Shown one piece after another: positions 26,366 to 35,523 of a DNA stretch of 64,000 nt. The translations under genes were made by a program, and so were the position numbers. This DNA is from an uncultured Marvinbryantia sp. (GTDB lineage Bacteria; Bacillota; Clostridia; Lachnospirales; Lachnospiraceae): NCBI RefSeq assembly GCF_905201705.1, contig NZ_CAJKOX010000001.1, positions 107,467-171,466 on the forward strand, given 5' to 3'. The notes beneath the pieces are model-generated. The model saw only the letters and a program-made list of their open reading frames with translations, did not search any database and was not told where the DNA came from. Positions within the stretch are counted from its first letter, which is position 1. The number at the start of each line of letters is the position of its first letter.

Positions 26366-27496
26366 ATGAACATGAAAGAAACAAGTATAAGACCAAATAA
26401 GAAGCTTGGCTTTGGGCTGATGCGCCTGCCGGTATTGGAGGACGGAAAGATTGATATTCCGGCAGTCTGTCAGATGGTGGATGCATTTCTGGAAAAGGGC
26501 TTTACCTATTTTGATACGGCATATGTGTACCACGAGGGCACCTCGGAGATGGCAGTGAAGGAGGTGCTGGTGAACCGGCATCCGCGTGGGAGCTTTACCC
26601 TGGCGACGAAGCTTCCGGCATGGGAGATGAAATGCCGGGAGGATGTGCAGCGCATTTTTGACGAGCAGCTCGCACGCACGGGCGCAGGCTATTTCGACTA
26701 CTATCTGCTTCATGCCGTGCAGAAATCCAGTATTTCGATTTTTGACCAGTATGACTGCTGGAGCTGGGCGCAGAAGATGAAGGAGCAGGGGCTGATCCGT
26801 CACTTTGGATTTTCCTTCCATGATACCGCAGAGATGCTGGATGAGCTGCTCACAAAGCATCCGGAAGTGGAGTTCGTGCAGCTTCAGATTAATTATATGG
26901 ACTGGGAGGACGAAAAGGTTCAGTCGCGCAAATGCTATGAGGTGGCTGTGAAGCATGGGGTTCCGGTAGTGGTGATGGAGCCGGTAAAGGGCGGAACACT
27001 GGCATCTCTTCCGGAAAAGCCGGAGGCGATTCTGAAAGAGTGCAGGCCGCAGGCGTCGCTTGCTTCCTGGGGTATCCGTTTCTGCGCATCGCTTGACAAT
27101 GTGATGGCGGTCCTCAGCGGCATGTCTGATCAGAGCCAGATGGAGGACAATTTGCAGACCATGTCTGATTTCCAGCCGCTCTCCGGGCAAGAAATGGAGG
27201 CTGTACAGGAGACTGTAAAGGCAATCCGTTCTGTTCCGACCATCAGCTGCACTGCCTGCCGCTACTGCGTGGAGGGCTGTCCGCAGCAGATTAAGATCCC
27301 GGATATCTTTAAGTGTGTAAATCAGGTGCGCCTCTATGGAAAGAGTGAAAAGGCGACTGCAAACTATAAAAATACCGTGAAGGAAAGCGGCGCGGCGTCT
27401 GCCTGTGTGAAGTGCGGACAATGTGAGGGCGTCTGCCCGCAGCATCTTCCGGTGACGGAATATCTGGAGGAAGCGGCTGCCGTATTTGAAAGCTGA
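26366..27496 (+). CDS. Aldo/keto reductase with C-terminal 2x[4Fe-4S] ferredoxin domain
   Basis: The 376-residue protein has an AKR barrel (GLMRLPV, YFDTAYVYHEGTSE with the catalytic tyrosine, DYYLLHAV) followed by two iron-sulfur motifs, CTACRYCVEGCP and CVKCGQCEGVCP. This architecture is widespread in anaerobes; members are thought to pass electrons between ferredoxin and small carbonyls but substrates are mostly unknown. Start 26366 is chosen because AAGAAGGGGG directly precedes it; the frame stays open up to 26189 with no good ribosome site. Confidence 0.9.
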   Translation: MNMKETSIRPNKKLGFGLMRLPVLEDGKIDIPAVCQMVDAFLEKGFTYFDTAYVYHEGTSEMAVKEVLVNRHPRGSFTLATKLPAWEMKCREDVQRIFDEQLARTGAGYFDYYLLHAVQKSSISIFDQYDCWSWAQKMKEQGLIRHFGFSFHDTAEMLDELLTKHPEVEFVQLQINYMDWEDEKVQSRKCYEVAVKHGVPVVVMEPVKGGTLASLPEKPEAILKECRPQASLASWGIRFCASLDNVMAVLSGMSDQSQMEDNLQTMSDFQPLSGQEMEAVQETVKAIRSVPTISCTACRYCVEGCPQQIKIPDIFKCVNQVRLYGKSEKATANYKNTVKESGAASACVKCGQCEGVCPQHLPVTEYLEEAAAVFES

Positions 27497-27508
27497 GTAG
27501 TTTAAAAC

Positions 27509-27631
27509 CATCATCCGAATATGGCAGCAGTATTGATGGGATGTGGTATGCACTGTGTAGGATGCCTGTCTTCACAGATGGAGACCTTTGAGGAAGCTGT
27601 GATGGTTCATGGTAATCAAGAAATAGCATAA
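27509..27631 (+). pseudogene. Truncated second copy of the DUF1858 gene
   Basis: The frame from 27509 reads PNMAAVLMGCGMHCVGC, then LSSQMETFEEAVMVHG, nearly the same as residues 16-51 of the intact gene at 25932. The first 15 residues and the C-terminal end are missing and no start codon with a ribosome site is present. Its terminator (27638-27667) resembles that of the intact gene, so the whole unit was duplicated and then decayed. Confidence 0.8.
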
Positions 27632-27637
27632 ATGCAA

Positions 27638-27667
27638 AACGGCGGGGTGGAAGCTTCGCCGTTTTTT
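27638..27667 (+). terminator. Intrinsic terminator after the DUF1858 remnant
   Basis: AACGGCG 27638-27644 and CGCCGTT 27657-27663 followed by a T run to 27667; it also serves the aldo/keto reductase gene. Confidence 0.75.
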
Positions 27668-27720
27668 GTGTCCGTCGGGCGCACATTTGAAGGGGAAATT
27701 ACCACTGTCTAGTTAAAAAA

Positions 27721-27733
27721 TGTTTCAGAAACA
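27721..27733 (+). promoter_or_regulatory. Upstream LacI-type operator
   Basis: TGTTTCAGAAACA, a perfect 13-base palindrome, identical to the one at 27857-27869. It is about 110 bases upstream of the expected transcription start. Confidence 0.7.
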
Positions 27734-27796
27734 AACTTCGGAACCATGACAGATTATATAAAAATAACCAAAATATAAAAAATAAAGAGAAATATA

Positions 27797-27825
27797 TTGA
27801 CAAATTTTTCGTATAATTCTATAAT
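27797..27825 (+). promoter_or_regulatory. Promoter of the LacI-controlled sugar operon
   Basis: TTGACA 27797-27802 and TATAAT 27820-27825 with 17-base spacing: a consensus promoter, lying between the two operators. Confidence 0.8.
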
Positions 27826-27856
27826 TACAACAAGAGAAATGAAGGAAATAAAAAAG

Positions 27857-27869
27857 TGTTTCAGAAACA
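27857..27869 (+). promoter_or_regulatory. Downstream LacI-type operator
   Basis: TGTTTCAGAAACA, the second exact copy, about 25 bases after the expected start of transcription and just before the regulator gene, so a bound repressor could block elongation. Confidence 0.75.
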
Positions 27870-27897
27870 AATGAAACAAAGGGAGTGAAGAACCGAA

Positions 27898-28908
27898 ATG
27901 ACAGTAAGAGAAGTTGCCAAGAGGGCAGGGGTGTCTCCTGCTACGGTTTCGCGATATTTTACAGGTGCGGAAAATGTGAGTGAGCCAATTGCGGCGAAAA
28001 TCAGAGAAGTACTTGGTGAGGAGGAGCAGGCGGAGCGGGGAAAGAACGGTCCGATCGTGCTGGTGGTGCCGCAGAAGAGGATGGCTTTTTATACAGAGCT
28101 GATGCAGCGGTTTATGGAGCATATGCCGCTCTATGATTTTCAGATTATTTTGCTTCCGGTCAGCCGTATGGAGGCGGGGCAGTTGAAACAAATGCTGACG
28201 AGAGTGCGGGCGCAGGGGCTGATCCTTTTTGAGGAGGACGGAGATTTTCCTATCCATGAGCTTGCGCATAAAATGGGGATTCCGGTGGTACTCTGCGGGG
28301 AGGCTTCTGTGAGCATGCAAAGCGGCGCTTATATCCATGTCAATGATGTGGCTGCTGCCTATGAGGGGACAAAATACCTTCTGAGTCTGGGGCATAAAAA
28401 GATTGTATTTTTTACTAACTATGGTGTGGGCATCAACGCCAGCTATCAGCGGATGATAGGTTGTGCGCGGGCAATGGAGGAGGCCGGGCTTTCGTTTGCA
28501 GAACCCTATGTGCGTTATGGGACGCTGATTTATGAAAACGGATACCGGTATGCGCAGGAGCTTGTGCGGGAAAAACTGGATTTTACGGCGATTTTCGCCT
28601 TTAGTGATGAAATGGCATGCGGCGCTGTGCGCGGATTGCAGGATCTGGGGGTACGGGTGCCGGAGGAGGTGTCTGTGCTGGGCTTTGATGATCTGCCTGT
28701 AGCGGAGCAGCTGCGTCCGCAGCTGACGACCATGCATCAGCCGCTCGATGATTTTGTGCGCTGCACTGTAGAGTTTTTCCGGAAGGGAAATATGGTAGAG
28801 GTCAGCAGGGAAATCATGCTGCCGCATTCGATGATCGTGCGGGGGAGCTGTCTGGCGAGAGAGGAGAAGGAAAATGAGAAAGGAAGCTGCGAAGAAAACC
28901 TTTTTTAA
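27898..28908 (+). CDS. LacI-family transcriptional regulator
   Basis: A 336-residue repressor. N-terminal helix-turn-helix MTVREVAKRAGVSPATVSRY with the hinge segment IAAKIREVLG, then a periplasmic-binding-like effector domain (GAYIHVNDVAAAYEGTKYLL, VSVLGFDDLPVAEQLRPQLTTM). It is the first gene of a seven-gene operon and lies directly after one of two identical palindromic operators, so it controls its own operon. The effector should be a sugar or its phosphate from the GH4 pathway. It overlaps the next gene by 35 bases. Confidence 0.93.
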   Translation: MTVREVAKRAGVSPATVSRYFTGAENVSEPIAAKIREVLGEEEQAERGKNGPIVLVVPQKRMAFYTELMQRFMEHMPLYDFQIILLPVSRMEAGQLKQMLTRVRAQGLILFEEDGDFPIHELAHKMGIPVVLCGEASVSMQSGAYIHVNDVAAAYEGTKYLLSLGHKKIVFFTNYGVGINASYQRMIGCARAMEEAGLSFAEPYVRYGTLIYENGYRYAQELVREKLDFTAIFAFSDEMACGAVRGLQDLGVRVPEEVSVLGFDDLPVAEQLRPQLTTMHQPLDDFVRCTVEFFRKGNMVEVSREIMLPHSMIVRGSCLAREEKENEKGSCEENLF

Positions 28909-29713
28909 ATTACTGCAGATATTGTTTCTGATATATACGGTGATTCTCTGCGTGGGACCATTTTTGTGGGTAATTTTTTCTTCCTTTAAAAGCAATAAGG
29001 AGATTTTAGATTCGGCGTTTGCACTTCCCTCCGGCTTTGCCTTTGATGGGTACCGGCGCGCGCTGGATATGGCGCCGATCTTTAAATTTTTCGGGAACAG
29101 CCTTTTCGTTTCTGTGGTCAATACCGTGATCAGCGTATTGCTGGTATCCATGGCGGCCTATGCGCTTGCAAGATATGAGTTTCGGGGAAAGAAGCTTTTT
29201 ACAACCATGTTGTCCTCTTCGCTGCTGATTCCTGTTTCGGCACTGCTTATGCCGATTTACCTGATTATGAGCCGGGTGAACCTGCTCGACCGCAGGGCGG
29301 GGCTGATTTTGGTGTATGCGGCACTGGGGCTTCCGACTTCTTTGTTTATTCTCAGAGGAACTTTTTTGAACATACCGCGGGAGATCGATGAGGCGGCAGC
29401 GATTGATGGCGCAAGCCCGCTGCGAATTTTCTTTTATGTAATTATGCCGATGTCCAAGGCGGGACTTGCTACGGCGGCTACGCTGCATTTTCTCACAAGC
29501 TGGAATGAGTTTATGTTTGCGCTGGTGTTAACAAAGCGCGAGGCGATACGCACGCTGCCGCTGGCGCTGAATTATTTTTCTTCGCAGTTTTCTTTTGACT
29601 ATACCGCGATGTTTGCAGCGATTACGATGTCGATGCTGCCGAGCATTCTGGTGTTCATATTGTTGCAGGAGCAGATTACCAGCAGCATGGTGGCGGGGTC
29701 CGTAAAGGGATAG
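28874..29713 (+). CDS. Sugar ABC transporter permease (MalG type)
   Basis: A 279-residue CUT1 permease with six membrane segments, the EAA loop DEAAAIDGASPLRIFFYVIM and the common C-terminus SSMVAGSVKG. ATG 28874 lies within the end of the LacI gene (35-base overlap) after GAGGAGAAGG. Unusually, in this operon the MalG-type permease comes before the binding protein, and the MalF-type permease after it. No ATPase gene is present. Confidence 0.9.
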   Translation: MRKEAAKKTFFKLLQILFLIYTVILCVGPFLWVIFSSFKSNKEILDSAFALPSGFAFDGYRRALDMAPIFKFFGNSLFVSVVNTVISVLLVSMAAYALARYEFRGKKLFTTMLSSSLLIPVSALLMPIYLIMSRVNLLDRRAGLILVYAALGLPTSLFILRGTFLNIPREIDEAAAIDGASPLRIFFYVIMPMSKAGLATAATLHFLTSWNEFMFALVLTKREAIRTLPLALNYFSSQFSFDYTAMFAAITMSMLPSILVFILLQEQITSSMVAGSVKG

Positions 29714-29848
29714 GGGTGCGTCAAAAGAACGGCAGCTCTGCAGAATGAGGATTTTTAATGCCGGTAAGATTAAGAGGTAATAAGTGCAGACGTGCATTTA
29801 TAAAAACAGTCGGACTGTAAAATACAAAGAAGAAAAGGAGAGATTATC

Positions 29849-31105
29849 ATGAAAAAAACCAAAAAAGTTACTTCCGTTATGCTTATGCTGGCGATGGCAG
29901 CGGGACTTGGTACCGGCGCAGCTGCAGAAGGAGAAGTTGTGGAAATCAGCTTTCCGACCTTTATGTGCGGTACTGCGTCCCAGACAGAATGGGTGAAGAA
30001 TCGCGTGGAAGCATTTAACGAGCAATATGCCGGACAGTATCAGGTTGTAGTTGAGGAGATCCCGGGCGACCAGAATTATATTGATAAAATGAAGGTGCTC
30101 TACAGTGCTGATGATCTGCCGGATGTGATAGTGACCGGCGGTTACAATTTGATCGATTCCATGAAAGACAAGCTTGTGGATTTAACTCCGTACGTGGAGG
30201 AGGATGCGGAATGGTACGATTTTATGAGCGAGGTCGGAAAAAATGTAAATTCACGTGATGGCAGACTTTATGCAGTGCCGTATATCCGCCAGACCATTGG
30301 TTATTTCTATAACACGGAGCTGTTTGCACAGGCGGGAATTGAGTCGGCGCCGACGACCTGGGATGAATTTTTTGAGGACTGTGAGAAACTGAAGGAAGCG
30401 GGAATTACGCCGGTGTCGATGGATACGTCGGATTCAGGATGGTGCACCAGCCTGTTCATGGGGGCAATGGCGGCAGACTCCGACGAAGGGGAAGCATTTA
30501 TGAACACGAACCAGCCTGAGAGCTATGTGAACGATGACCTTATCCGGGCAGCGGGGCAGATTCAGAATATGTTCCAGAATTATACGACTGCAGACGCGCT
30601 GGGCGGTGATTATGCGGCGGCTGCCAATAATTTCTTTAATGAAAAGACAGCGATCATTGCCAATGGTCCATGGATGGTTTCTAAGTTTTATGATACCAGC
30701 GTGGTGGCGGAAGATTTTGCTGATAAGATTGAGGTGGCGGCATTTCCGGGCAACGTGATGTATAACAGCGGTCAGGTGGGATGGAGCATTGCCAGCAAGA
30801 CGCCGGAAAAAATTGAGGCGTCGTTGGCATTCGTGAAATTTATGACCAGTGAGGAAAGCCAGAGACTGGATCTGGAAATGTGCAGCGTTACTCCGGACTG
30901 TGCGATCGAGGCTGCGGATGTCTATCCGCAGGTGGAAAAGACTGTCAGTCTGGCGGATGCGGCAGACCGCTCGATCAATGATTATCAGAGCTTATGGCAT
31001 GCGACGGTAGTAGATGAAGTGAGCGTACAGTATCCGTTGCTGGCGGACGGCTCGATTACGCCGGAAGAATTTGTACAGGCGCTTGACGATGCAGCCGCAC
31101 GATGA
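29849..31105 (+). CDS. CUT1-type ABC transporter substrate-binding protein
   Basis: A 418-residue family-1 binding protein. The signal peptide ends near GTGAAAEGEV and has no lipobox cysteine. The mature part has typical elements (RVEAFNEQYAGQYQVVVEEI, NGPWMVSKFYD, and SVTPDCAIEA in place of late conserved motifs). It lies between two permeases in the LacI-controlled operon. Judging from the GH4 hydrolase downstream, the ligand is a small glycoside. Confidence 0.9.
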   Translation: MKKTKKVTSVMLMLAMAAGLGTGAAAEGEVVEISFPTFMCGTASQTEWVKNRVEAFNEQYAGQYQVVVEEIPGDQNYIDKMKVLYSADDLPDVIVTGGYNLIDSMKDKLVDLTPYVEEDAEWYDFMSEVGKNVNSRDGRLYAVPYIRQTIGYFYNTELFAQAGIESAPTTWDEFFEDCEKLKEAGITPVSMDTSDSGWCTSLFMGAMAADSDEGEAFMNTNQPESYVNDDLIRAAGQIQNMFQNYTTADALGGDYAAAANNFFNEKTAIIANGPWMVSKFYDTSVVAEDFADKIEVAAFPGNVMYNSGQVGWSIASKTPEKIEASLAFVKFMTSEESQRLDLEMCSVTPDCAIEAADVYPQVEKTVSLADAADRSINDYQSLWHATVVDEVSVQYPLLADGSITPEEFVQALDDAAAR

Positions 31106-31124
31106 CTGTTTGTAATTTTGGAAT

Positions 31125-31152
31125 ACCGGTCAGTTTACCTTAGCTGACCGGT
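31125..31152 (+). terminator. Stem-loop after the binding-protein gene
   Basis: ACCGGTCAG 31125-31133 pairs perfectly with CTGACCGGT 31144-31152. There is no T tract, so it is more likely an mRNA-stabilising or processing hairpin than a terminator. Confidence 0.6.
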
Positions 31153-31167
31153 TAAAAGGAGAAGACT

Positions 31168-32037
31168 ATGAAACCCAAAAAAAGTACGCTGGCGATTTTT
31201 ATATTTCCCTGCCTGCTATTGTTTCTGTTTATCTACCTCGTTCCGTTGATCATGGTGGTTTTGACCTCCTTTTTTAACTGGAGGATCGGGCAGCCGTTGA
31301 GTTTTGCCGGGGCAGAAAATTATCTGAAGGCAGTGACCGATAAAAATGTTACCGCAGCATTCTGGCATACGGCGCTGTGGGTTGTTTTACAGTCAACGGT
31401 TCATGTCTTCCTGGGGACGCTCCTGGCGTTTATTTTGGCGAAAAGATTTCGTGGATGGAAGGTATTCCGTACGATCTGTATGCTGCCTAATGTAATTTCT
31501 ACAGCGGCGCTGGCGATGGTTCTTCTGAATGTATTTAAGACGGACAGCGGATTGCTGAACAGCTTTCTGAGCCTGGTGAGCGGACATAAGGTGGAGATTA
31601 ACTGGTATTTTAACTCCCGGACAGCGCTGCCTGCGGTCACTATGGGCTGGCTGCTCTATCCGGGGATGGTCACGATCCTGATGCTGGCAGGGATCAGCTC
31701 GGTACCGGACGATCTTCTTGAAGCGGCGCGCCTGGACGGCGCGTCAGCATGGCAGACCAATACCAAAGTGATTCTGCCCATGACGAGAAATACGCTGGGG
31801 ACGTGCGTGATCGTAGCAGCGACAAGTATGCTGAAGGAATTTGAACTGATTTATCTGACGACAAATGGCGGACCGGGAAACCGCACGCTGAATCTGCCGC
31901 TATATATTTATAAAACGGCATTTACTGAAAATAATTATGGTTATAGCAATTCACTGAGCGTGCTGCTGATTACGGCGGGGGTATTGATTGTTATGCTGAT
32001 TAACCGGTTATTCCGTATGGATCAGTCGGATTATTGA
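31168..32037 (+). CDS. Sugar ABC transporter permease (MalF/UgpA type)
   Basis: A 289-residue CUT1 permease with six membrane helices and EAA loop LEAARLDGASAWQTNTKVIL. AAAAGGAGAAGACT precedes ATG 31168. It completes the importer whose other permease lies before the binding-protein gene. Confidence 0.9.
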   Translation: MKPKKSTLAIFIFPCLLLFLFIYLVPLIMVVLTSFFNWRIGQPLSFAGAENYLKAVTDKNVTAAFWHTALWVVLQSTVHVFLGTLLAFILAKRFRGWKVFRTICMLPNVISTAALAMVLLNVFKTDSGLLNSFLSLVSGHKVEINWYFNSRTALPAVTMGWLLYPGMVTILMLAGISSVPDDLLEAARLDGASAWQTNTKVILPMTRNTLGTCVIVAATSMLKEFELIYLTTNGGPGNRTLNLPLYIYKTAFTENNYGYSNSLSVLLITAGVLIVMLINRLFRMDQSDY

Positions 32038-32065
32038 AAATTGACAGAAAAAGGGGAAAAACAAT

Positions 32066-33436
32066 ATGAAAATGACGGTAATTGGCGGCGGAGGCGTCCG
32101 CTCTATGATGCTTGCAAAAAGTCTTGCCCAGAATGCAGAGGAGCTTTCGATTGATGAAGTAGTATTTATGGACAATAATGAGCAGAAGCTGAATATTTAC
32201 GGAGAACTGGCGCGGCAGGTGGCGCTGCGTATCTATCCGGGCTGGAAGTTTTCCCTGACGACGGATGCAGTGGAGGCAGTGAGGGACGCCGACTATATTA
32301 TCACCACAATCCGTGTGGGGGAGGATGATAAGCGCATTGATGATGAAAAAATTGCCCTTGCAAAAGGTGTGCTGGGACAGGAGACAACTGGTGCGGCGGG
32401 GTTTTCCTTTGCCATGCGCAGTGTGCCGGCGCTGGCGGAATATTGTGAACTGATCCGCAAATATGCCAGGCCGCAGGCAAAGGTATTCAATTTTACCAAT
32501 CCGGCAGGGGTGGTATCGCAGACTCTTCGGGATATGGGGTATGATTTTACTTATGGTATCTGTGATGCTCCTACTGGAATGCTAAGAGGCTTTGCGAAGC
32601 TGTACGGGGTGGAGCCGGAGAAGGTGACGGCGACCTGTTACGGTCTGAATCATCTTTCTTTTTTTGAGAGCGTGAAAATGGAAGGCAAAGAAATGCTGCC
32701 GGTTCTGCTGGATGATGACCGCGTTTATACAGAGACGGATATGCGTTTTTTTTCAAAAGAACTTGCCCATAAATTTGGATGCGCTTTAAACGAATACTTG
32801 TATTACTTTTTTTATCCGGAGAAAGCGGTGCAAAATATTCTGGAAGCAGGGGTTACGCGCGGTGAGGTTATCCGGGATGTGAACCGTCATATGACGGAAG
32901 AACTCTCGAGGCTGGATCCAGGGAAGGATTTTGACGCCTGCATTGAGACATATGTAAAATGGCACGGAAAGCGTTCGGCGATGTATATGAAAAATGAGAC
33001 AAAAGTGTGCCGCCCGGAACCGTTTACATTTGACCTTTTTTCCCGCGATGACGGGGGGTATGCAGGTGTGGCGCTCCAGTTTATCAGGGCACAGCAGACA
33101 GGAAAGCCGACAGAAATGATTTTCTGCGTGCCGAATAATGGCGCGATTCCGGGACTGTTGGATACGGATGTTGTTGAGATTTCCTGTACGGTACAGCCGG
33201 ATGGCAGTTATACGCCGCATCGGATCAGAGAACCGAAAGAACTTCCGATAGAGATAATTCGCCGTGTGAAGCTTTATGAGCGGTATGCCTCAAAAGCGAT
33301 CCGTACATGCAGCCGTGATGATGCGGTTACCTGCCTGATGGTACATCCGCTGGTAAATTCCTATTCGCTGGCAGAGGAGCTGGTAGATGAATATCTGGCT
33401 TCAAACAGGGAGTATATCGGGAGGTGGAATAGATGA
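32066..33436 (+). CDS. Glycoside hydrolase family 4 (NAD+- and metal-dependent glycosidase)
   Basis: GH4 enzymes cleave alpha- or beta-glycosides, phosphorylated or not, or alpha-uronides, by a redox elimination mechanism using NAD+ and Mn2+. The 456-residue protein has a Rossmann start (MTVIGGGGVRS), NFTNPAGVVSQ, the metal cysteine in ICDAPTG (often CNxP) and metal histidine in GLNHLSFF. Substrate specificity in this family cannot be read reliably from motifs. Because it is served by an ABC importer and not a PTS, an unphosphorylated substrate is likely. The stop overlaps the start of the PfkB kinase gene (ATGA). Confidence 0.88.
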   Translation: MKMTVIGGGGVRSMMLAKSLAQNAEELSIDEVVFMDNNEQKLNIYGELARQVALRIYPGWKFSLTTDAVEAVRDADYIITTIRVGEDDKRIDDEKIALAKGVLGQETTGAAGFSFAMRSVPALAEYCELIRKYARPQAKVFNFTNPAGVVSQTLRDMGYDFTYGICDAPTGMLRGFAKLYGVEPEKVTATCYGLNHLSFFESVKMEGKEMLPVLLDDDRVYTETDMRFFSKELAHKFGCALNEYLYYFFYPEKAVQNILEAGVTRGEVIRDVNRHMTEELSRLDPGKDFDACIETYVKWHGKRSAMYMKNETKVCRPEPFTFDLFSRDDGGYAGVALQFIRAQQTGKPTEMIFCVPNNGAIPGLLDTDVVEISCTVQPDGSYTPHRIREPKELPIEIIRRVKLYERYASKAIRTCSRDDAVTCLMVHPLVNSYSLAEELVDEYLASNREYIGRWNR

Positions 33437-34344
33437 AGTATGTTGCTGGCGCGGGAATTACGAATTGTGATTTACTATACAGCGGTATACAACACTTGCC
33501 GGAAGAGGGAACGGAAGTATATTCCAAGGCATTTGAAATGCAGCTGGGCGGCGGCGCCCCGGCGGTAATGGTGAATCTGACCAGACTGGGCGTTCCGGCT
33601 GCGCTGTCTACATTTTTAAGCAACGACTTTTTTTCTGAATATGCGAAAAAGGAAATTGAGCGTGCGGGGGTGCCCTATCAGAATTTGTTTGCCGGGGATG
33701 GCATGGCGGTGAATGTATCCAGCACGATGATTACGCCGGGGGAGCGGACCTTTGTTTCCTACAGGGATTCGTTTGCAGTTACGGAGGAGATGAAGGAGAA
33801 GATTTTTTGCCAGCTCGTGGGGGCTGATATTGTGCGGATGTCGCCGGAAATGTATGACATCTATGCGCGTTTAAAAGCGGAGAAGCCGGAGATAACGCTG
33901 GTTATGGATACTGGCTGGAATGAGCATATGTCGCTGGAAAGCTATGCGAAGTACTTAAAGCTGGCAGATTATTTTACACCTAACAGCAAGGAAGCGATGA
34001 AGATTACCGGAACGGCTTCGCCGCAAAGGGCGGCTGAGGTTCTCTCGGACTATTTTGAAAAGACAATTATTAAGCTGGGAGGGGAAGGCTGTCTTTTGCT
34101 TGAAAACGGCAGAACAGAGATTATTCCGCCGCTTGTGGGAATCCGGGCTGTAGACGTTACCGGAGCGGGAGACGCATTTATGGCGGGGTTTTTGTATGGG
34201 CTGTATTATGAGTATCCTATCCGGGAATGTATCCTGTTTGGTAATGTGATGGGAGGAAAATGTACGGAGAAACTGGGCTGTCTCACCGCAAGTCTTACAG
34301 AAAAACAGATGCTGGAATATGTGTCGCTTCTGAGAGCATCTTAA
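33433..34344 (+). CDS. PfkB-family carbohydrate kinase
   Basis: A 303-residue sugar kinase of the ribokinase/PfkB family. Signature 1 region: QLGGGAPAVMVNLTRLG; signature 2 with the catalytic aspartate: VDVTGAGDAFMAGF. It overlaps the GH4 gene by four bases, so both are made together; it most likely phosphorylates the monosaccharide released by the GH4 enzyme. Which sugar cannot be said. Confidence 0.9.
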   Translation: MKYVAGAGITNCDLLYSGIQHLPEEGTEVYSKAFEMQLGGGAPAVMVNLTRLGVPAALSTFLSNDFFSEYAKKEIERAGVPYQNLFAGDGMAVNVSSTMITPGERTFVSYRDSFAVTEEMKEKIFCQLVGADIVRMSPEMYDIYARLKAEKPEITLVMDTGWNEHMSLESYAKYLKLADYFTPNSKEAMKITGTASPQRAAEVLSDYFEKTIIKLGGEGCLLLENGRTEIIPPLVGIRAVDVTGAGDAFMAGFLYGLYYEYPIRECILFGNVMGGKCTEKLGCLTASLTEKQMLEYVSLLRAS

Positions 34345-34444
34345 GGCAGTAAGAATCGTGTGCTGCCAGCCAAATGGACATGCAAGCATGACCGCTTGGC
34401 TCGTTGCTCGCGAGAATAAAATGGCGACGGGAATGGAGAAGGAT

Positions 34445-35491
34445 ATGAAAGCGATATGCCTGAATAAACCGTGGAAAGCGGAATGTACAGAACTGGCAAA
34501 ACCGGTTCCGGCGGAAGGAGAAGCGCTGATTCGCGTGATGGCGGCGGGGATCTGCGGAAGCGATATAGGGGCGTTTCGGGGTGTGAATAAATTGGTGACT
34601 TACCCAAGAATCATCGGACATGAGCTTGCGGGCATTGTGGAGGCGGTAGAGGGAGAAAATTCGAAAGGGTTAAGACCCGGCGACCGGGTGATCGTGGATC
34701 CATATCTTTACTGTGGGCGCTGTTATCCGTGCAGGATTGGCAGAACGAATTGCTGCAGGGATCTGAAAGTTCTGGGGGTACAGACGGATGGAGGCATGGC
34801 GGAGTATCTCTGTCATCCCGCGCATATGCTGATACGTATGCCGGAGAAAATGGACTGGGTGGAAGCAGTAATGGCGGAGCCGCTGACAATTTCTCTGCAT
34901 GGAATTCACAGAGGAGGATTGAAAGAGGGAGAATATTGCGTCATTATCGGCGCGGGAACTATCGGGATTCTGGCGGCAATGGCAGCAAGGAGCTATGGAG
35001 CGCATGTGATCCTGCTTGACCTTGTGCAGGAGCGCCTGGACTTTGCCGGAAAACTTGGGGTGGAACATGTGATTAATTCTGGCAGGGAGGATGCCTGTGC
35101 GAAAATTCGGGAGATTACGGGAGGCGAGATGGCGCAGCAGGTGATGGAGTGCAGCGGAGCGAACGCCGCCATTCGGGAAACGCTTGATTATGTCTGTCAT
35201 GCCGGACGCATTACGTTGACCGGGTGGCCGGGAAAGGAGACGTCGCTTCCCACAGACGTGATTACCCGAAAAGAGATTGATATCAGAGGGGCGCGCACCA
35301 GCGCCGGGGAATTCGAAGAGGCAATACAACTGCTCTGTACCCGGAGTGTGGAGGCAAAAAAGATATTGACTAAGGCGATCTCTTTGGAGGAGGTGCCGGA
35401 TACGCTTAAGGATATGGAGAAGAATCCGGGAAAGTACCATAAGGTTGCTGTGGATCTGGGTGCGGGGTTTGCTGACGCCCGGGGAATTTAA
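34445..35491 (+). CDS. Zinc-dependent alcohol/sugar dehydrogenase (MDR family)
   Basis: A 348-residue medium-chain dehydrogenase similar to sorbitol, threonine and galactitol dehydrogenases. Catalytic zinc residues lie in AAGICGSD and IGHELAG; the structural zinc site is CGRCYPCRIGRTNCC; the NAD fold begins VIIGAGTIGILAA. Start 34445 (MKAICLNKPW) is set by homology to the usual N-terminus; ATG 34433 is also possible and lies in the same frame. It ends the LacI-controlled operon and probably oxidises a polyol or sugar from the imported glycoside. Confidence 0.88.
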   Translation: MKAICLNKPWKAECTELAKPVPAEGEALIRVMAAGICGSDIGAFRGVNKLVTYPRIIGHELAGIVEAVEGENSKGLRPGDRVIVDPYLYCGRCYPCRIGRTNCCRDLKVLGVQTDGGMAEYLCHPAHMLIRMPEKMDWVEAVMAEPLTISLHGIHRGGLKEGEYCVIIGAGTIGILAAMAARSYGAHVILLDLVQERLDFAGKLGVEHVINSGREDACAKIREITGGEMAQQVMECSGANAAIRETLDYVCHAGRITLTGWPGKETSLPTDVITRKEIDIRGARTSAGEFEEAIQLLCTRSVEAKKILTKAISLEEVPDTLKDMEKNPGKYHKVAVDLGAGFADARGI

Positions 35492-35523
35492 AGCGTGAAG
35501 TGAACTGACCGGAGAAAATACGA

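Noticed and set aside
26345..27553. 402-codon minus-strand open frame
   Set aside because: Antisense of the aldo/keto reductase; composition typical of a shadow frame.
27754..29151. 465-codon minus-strand open frame
   Set aside because: Covers the LacI gene, its operators and promoter in antisense; no domain.
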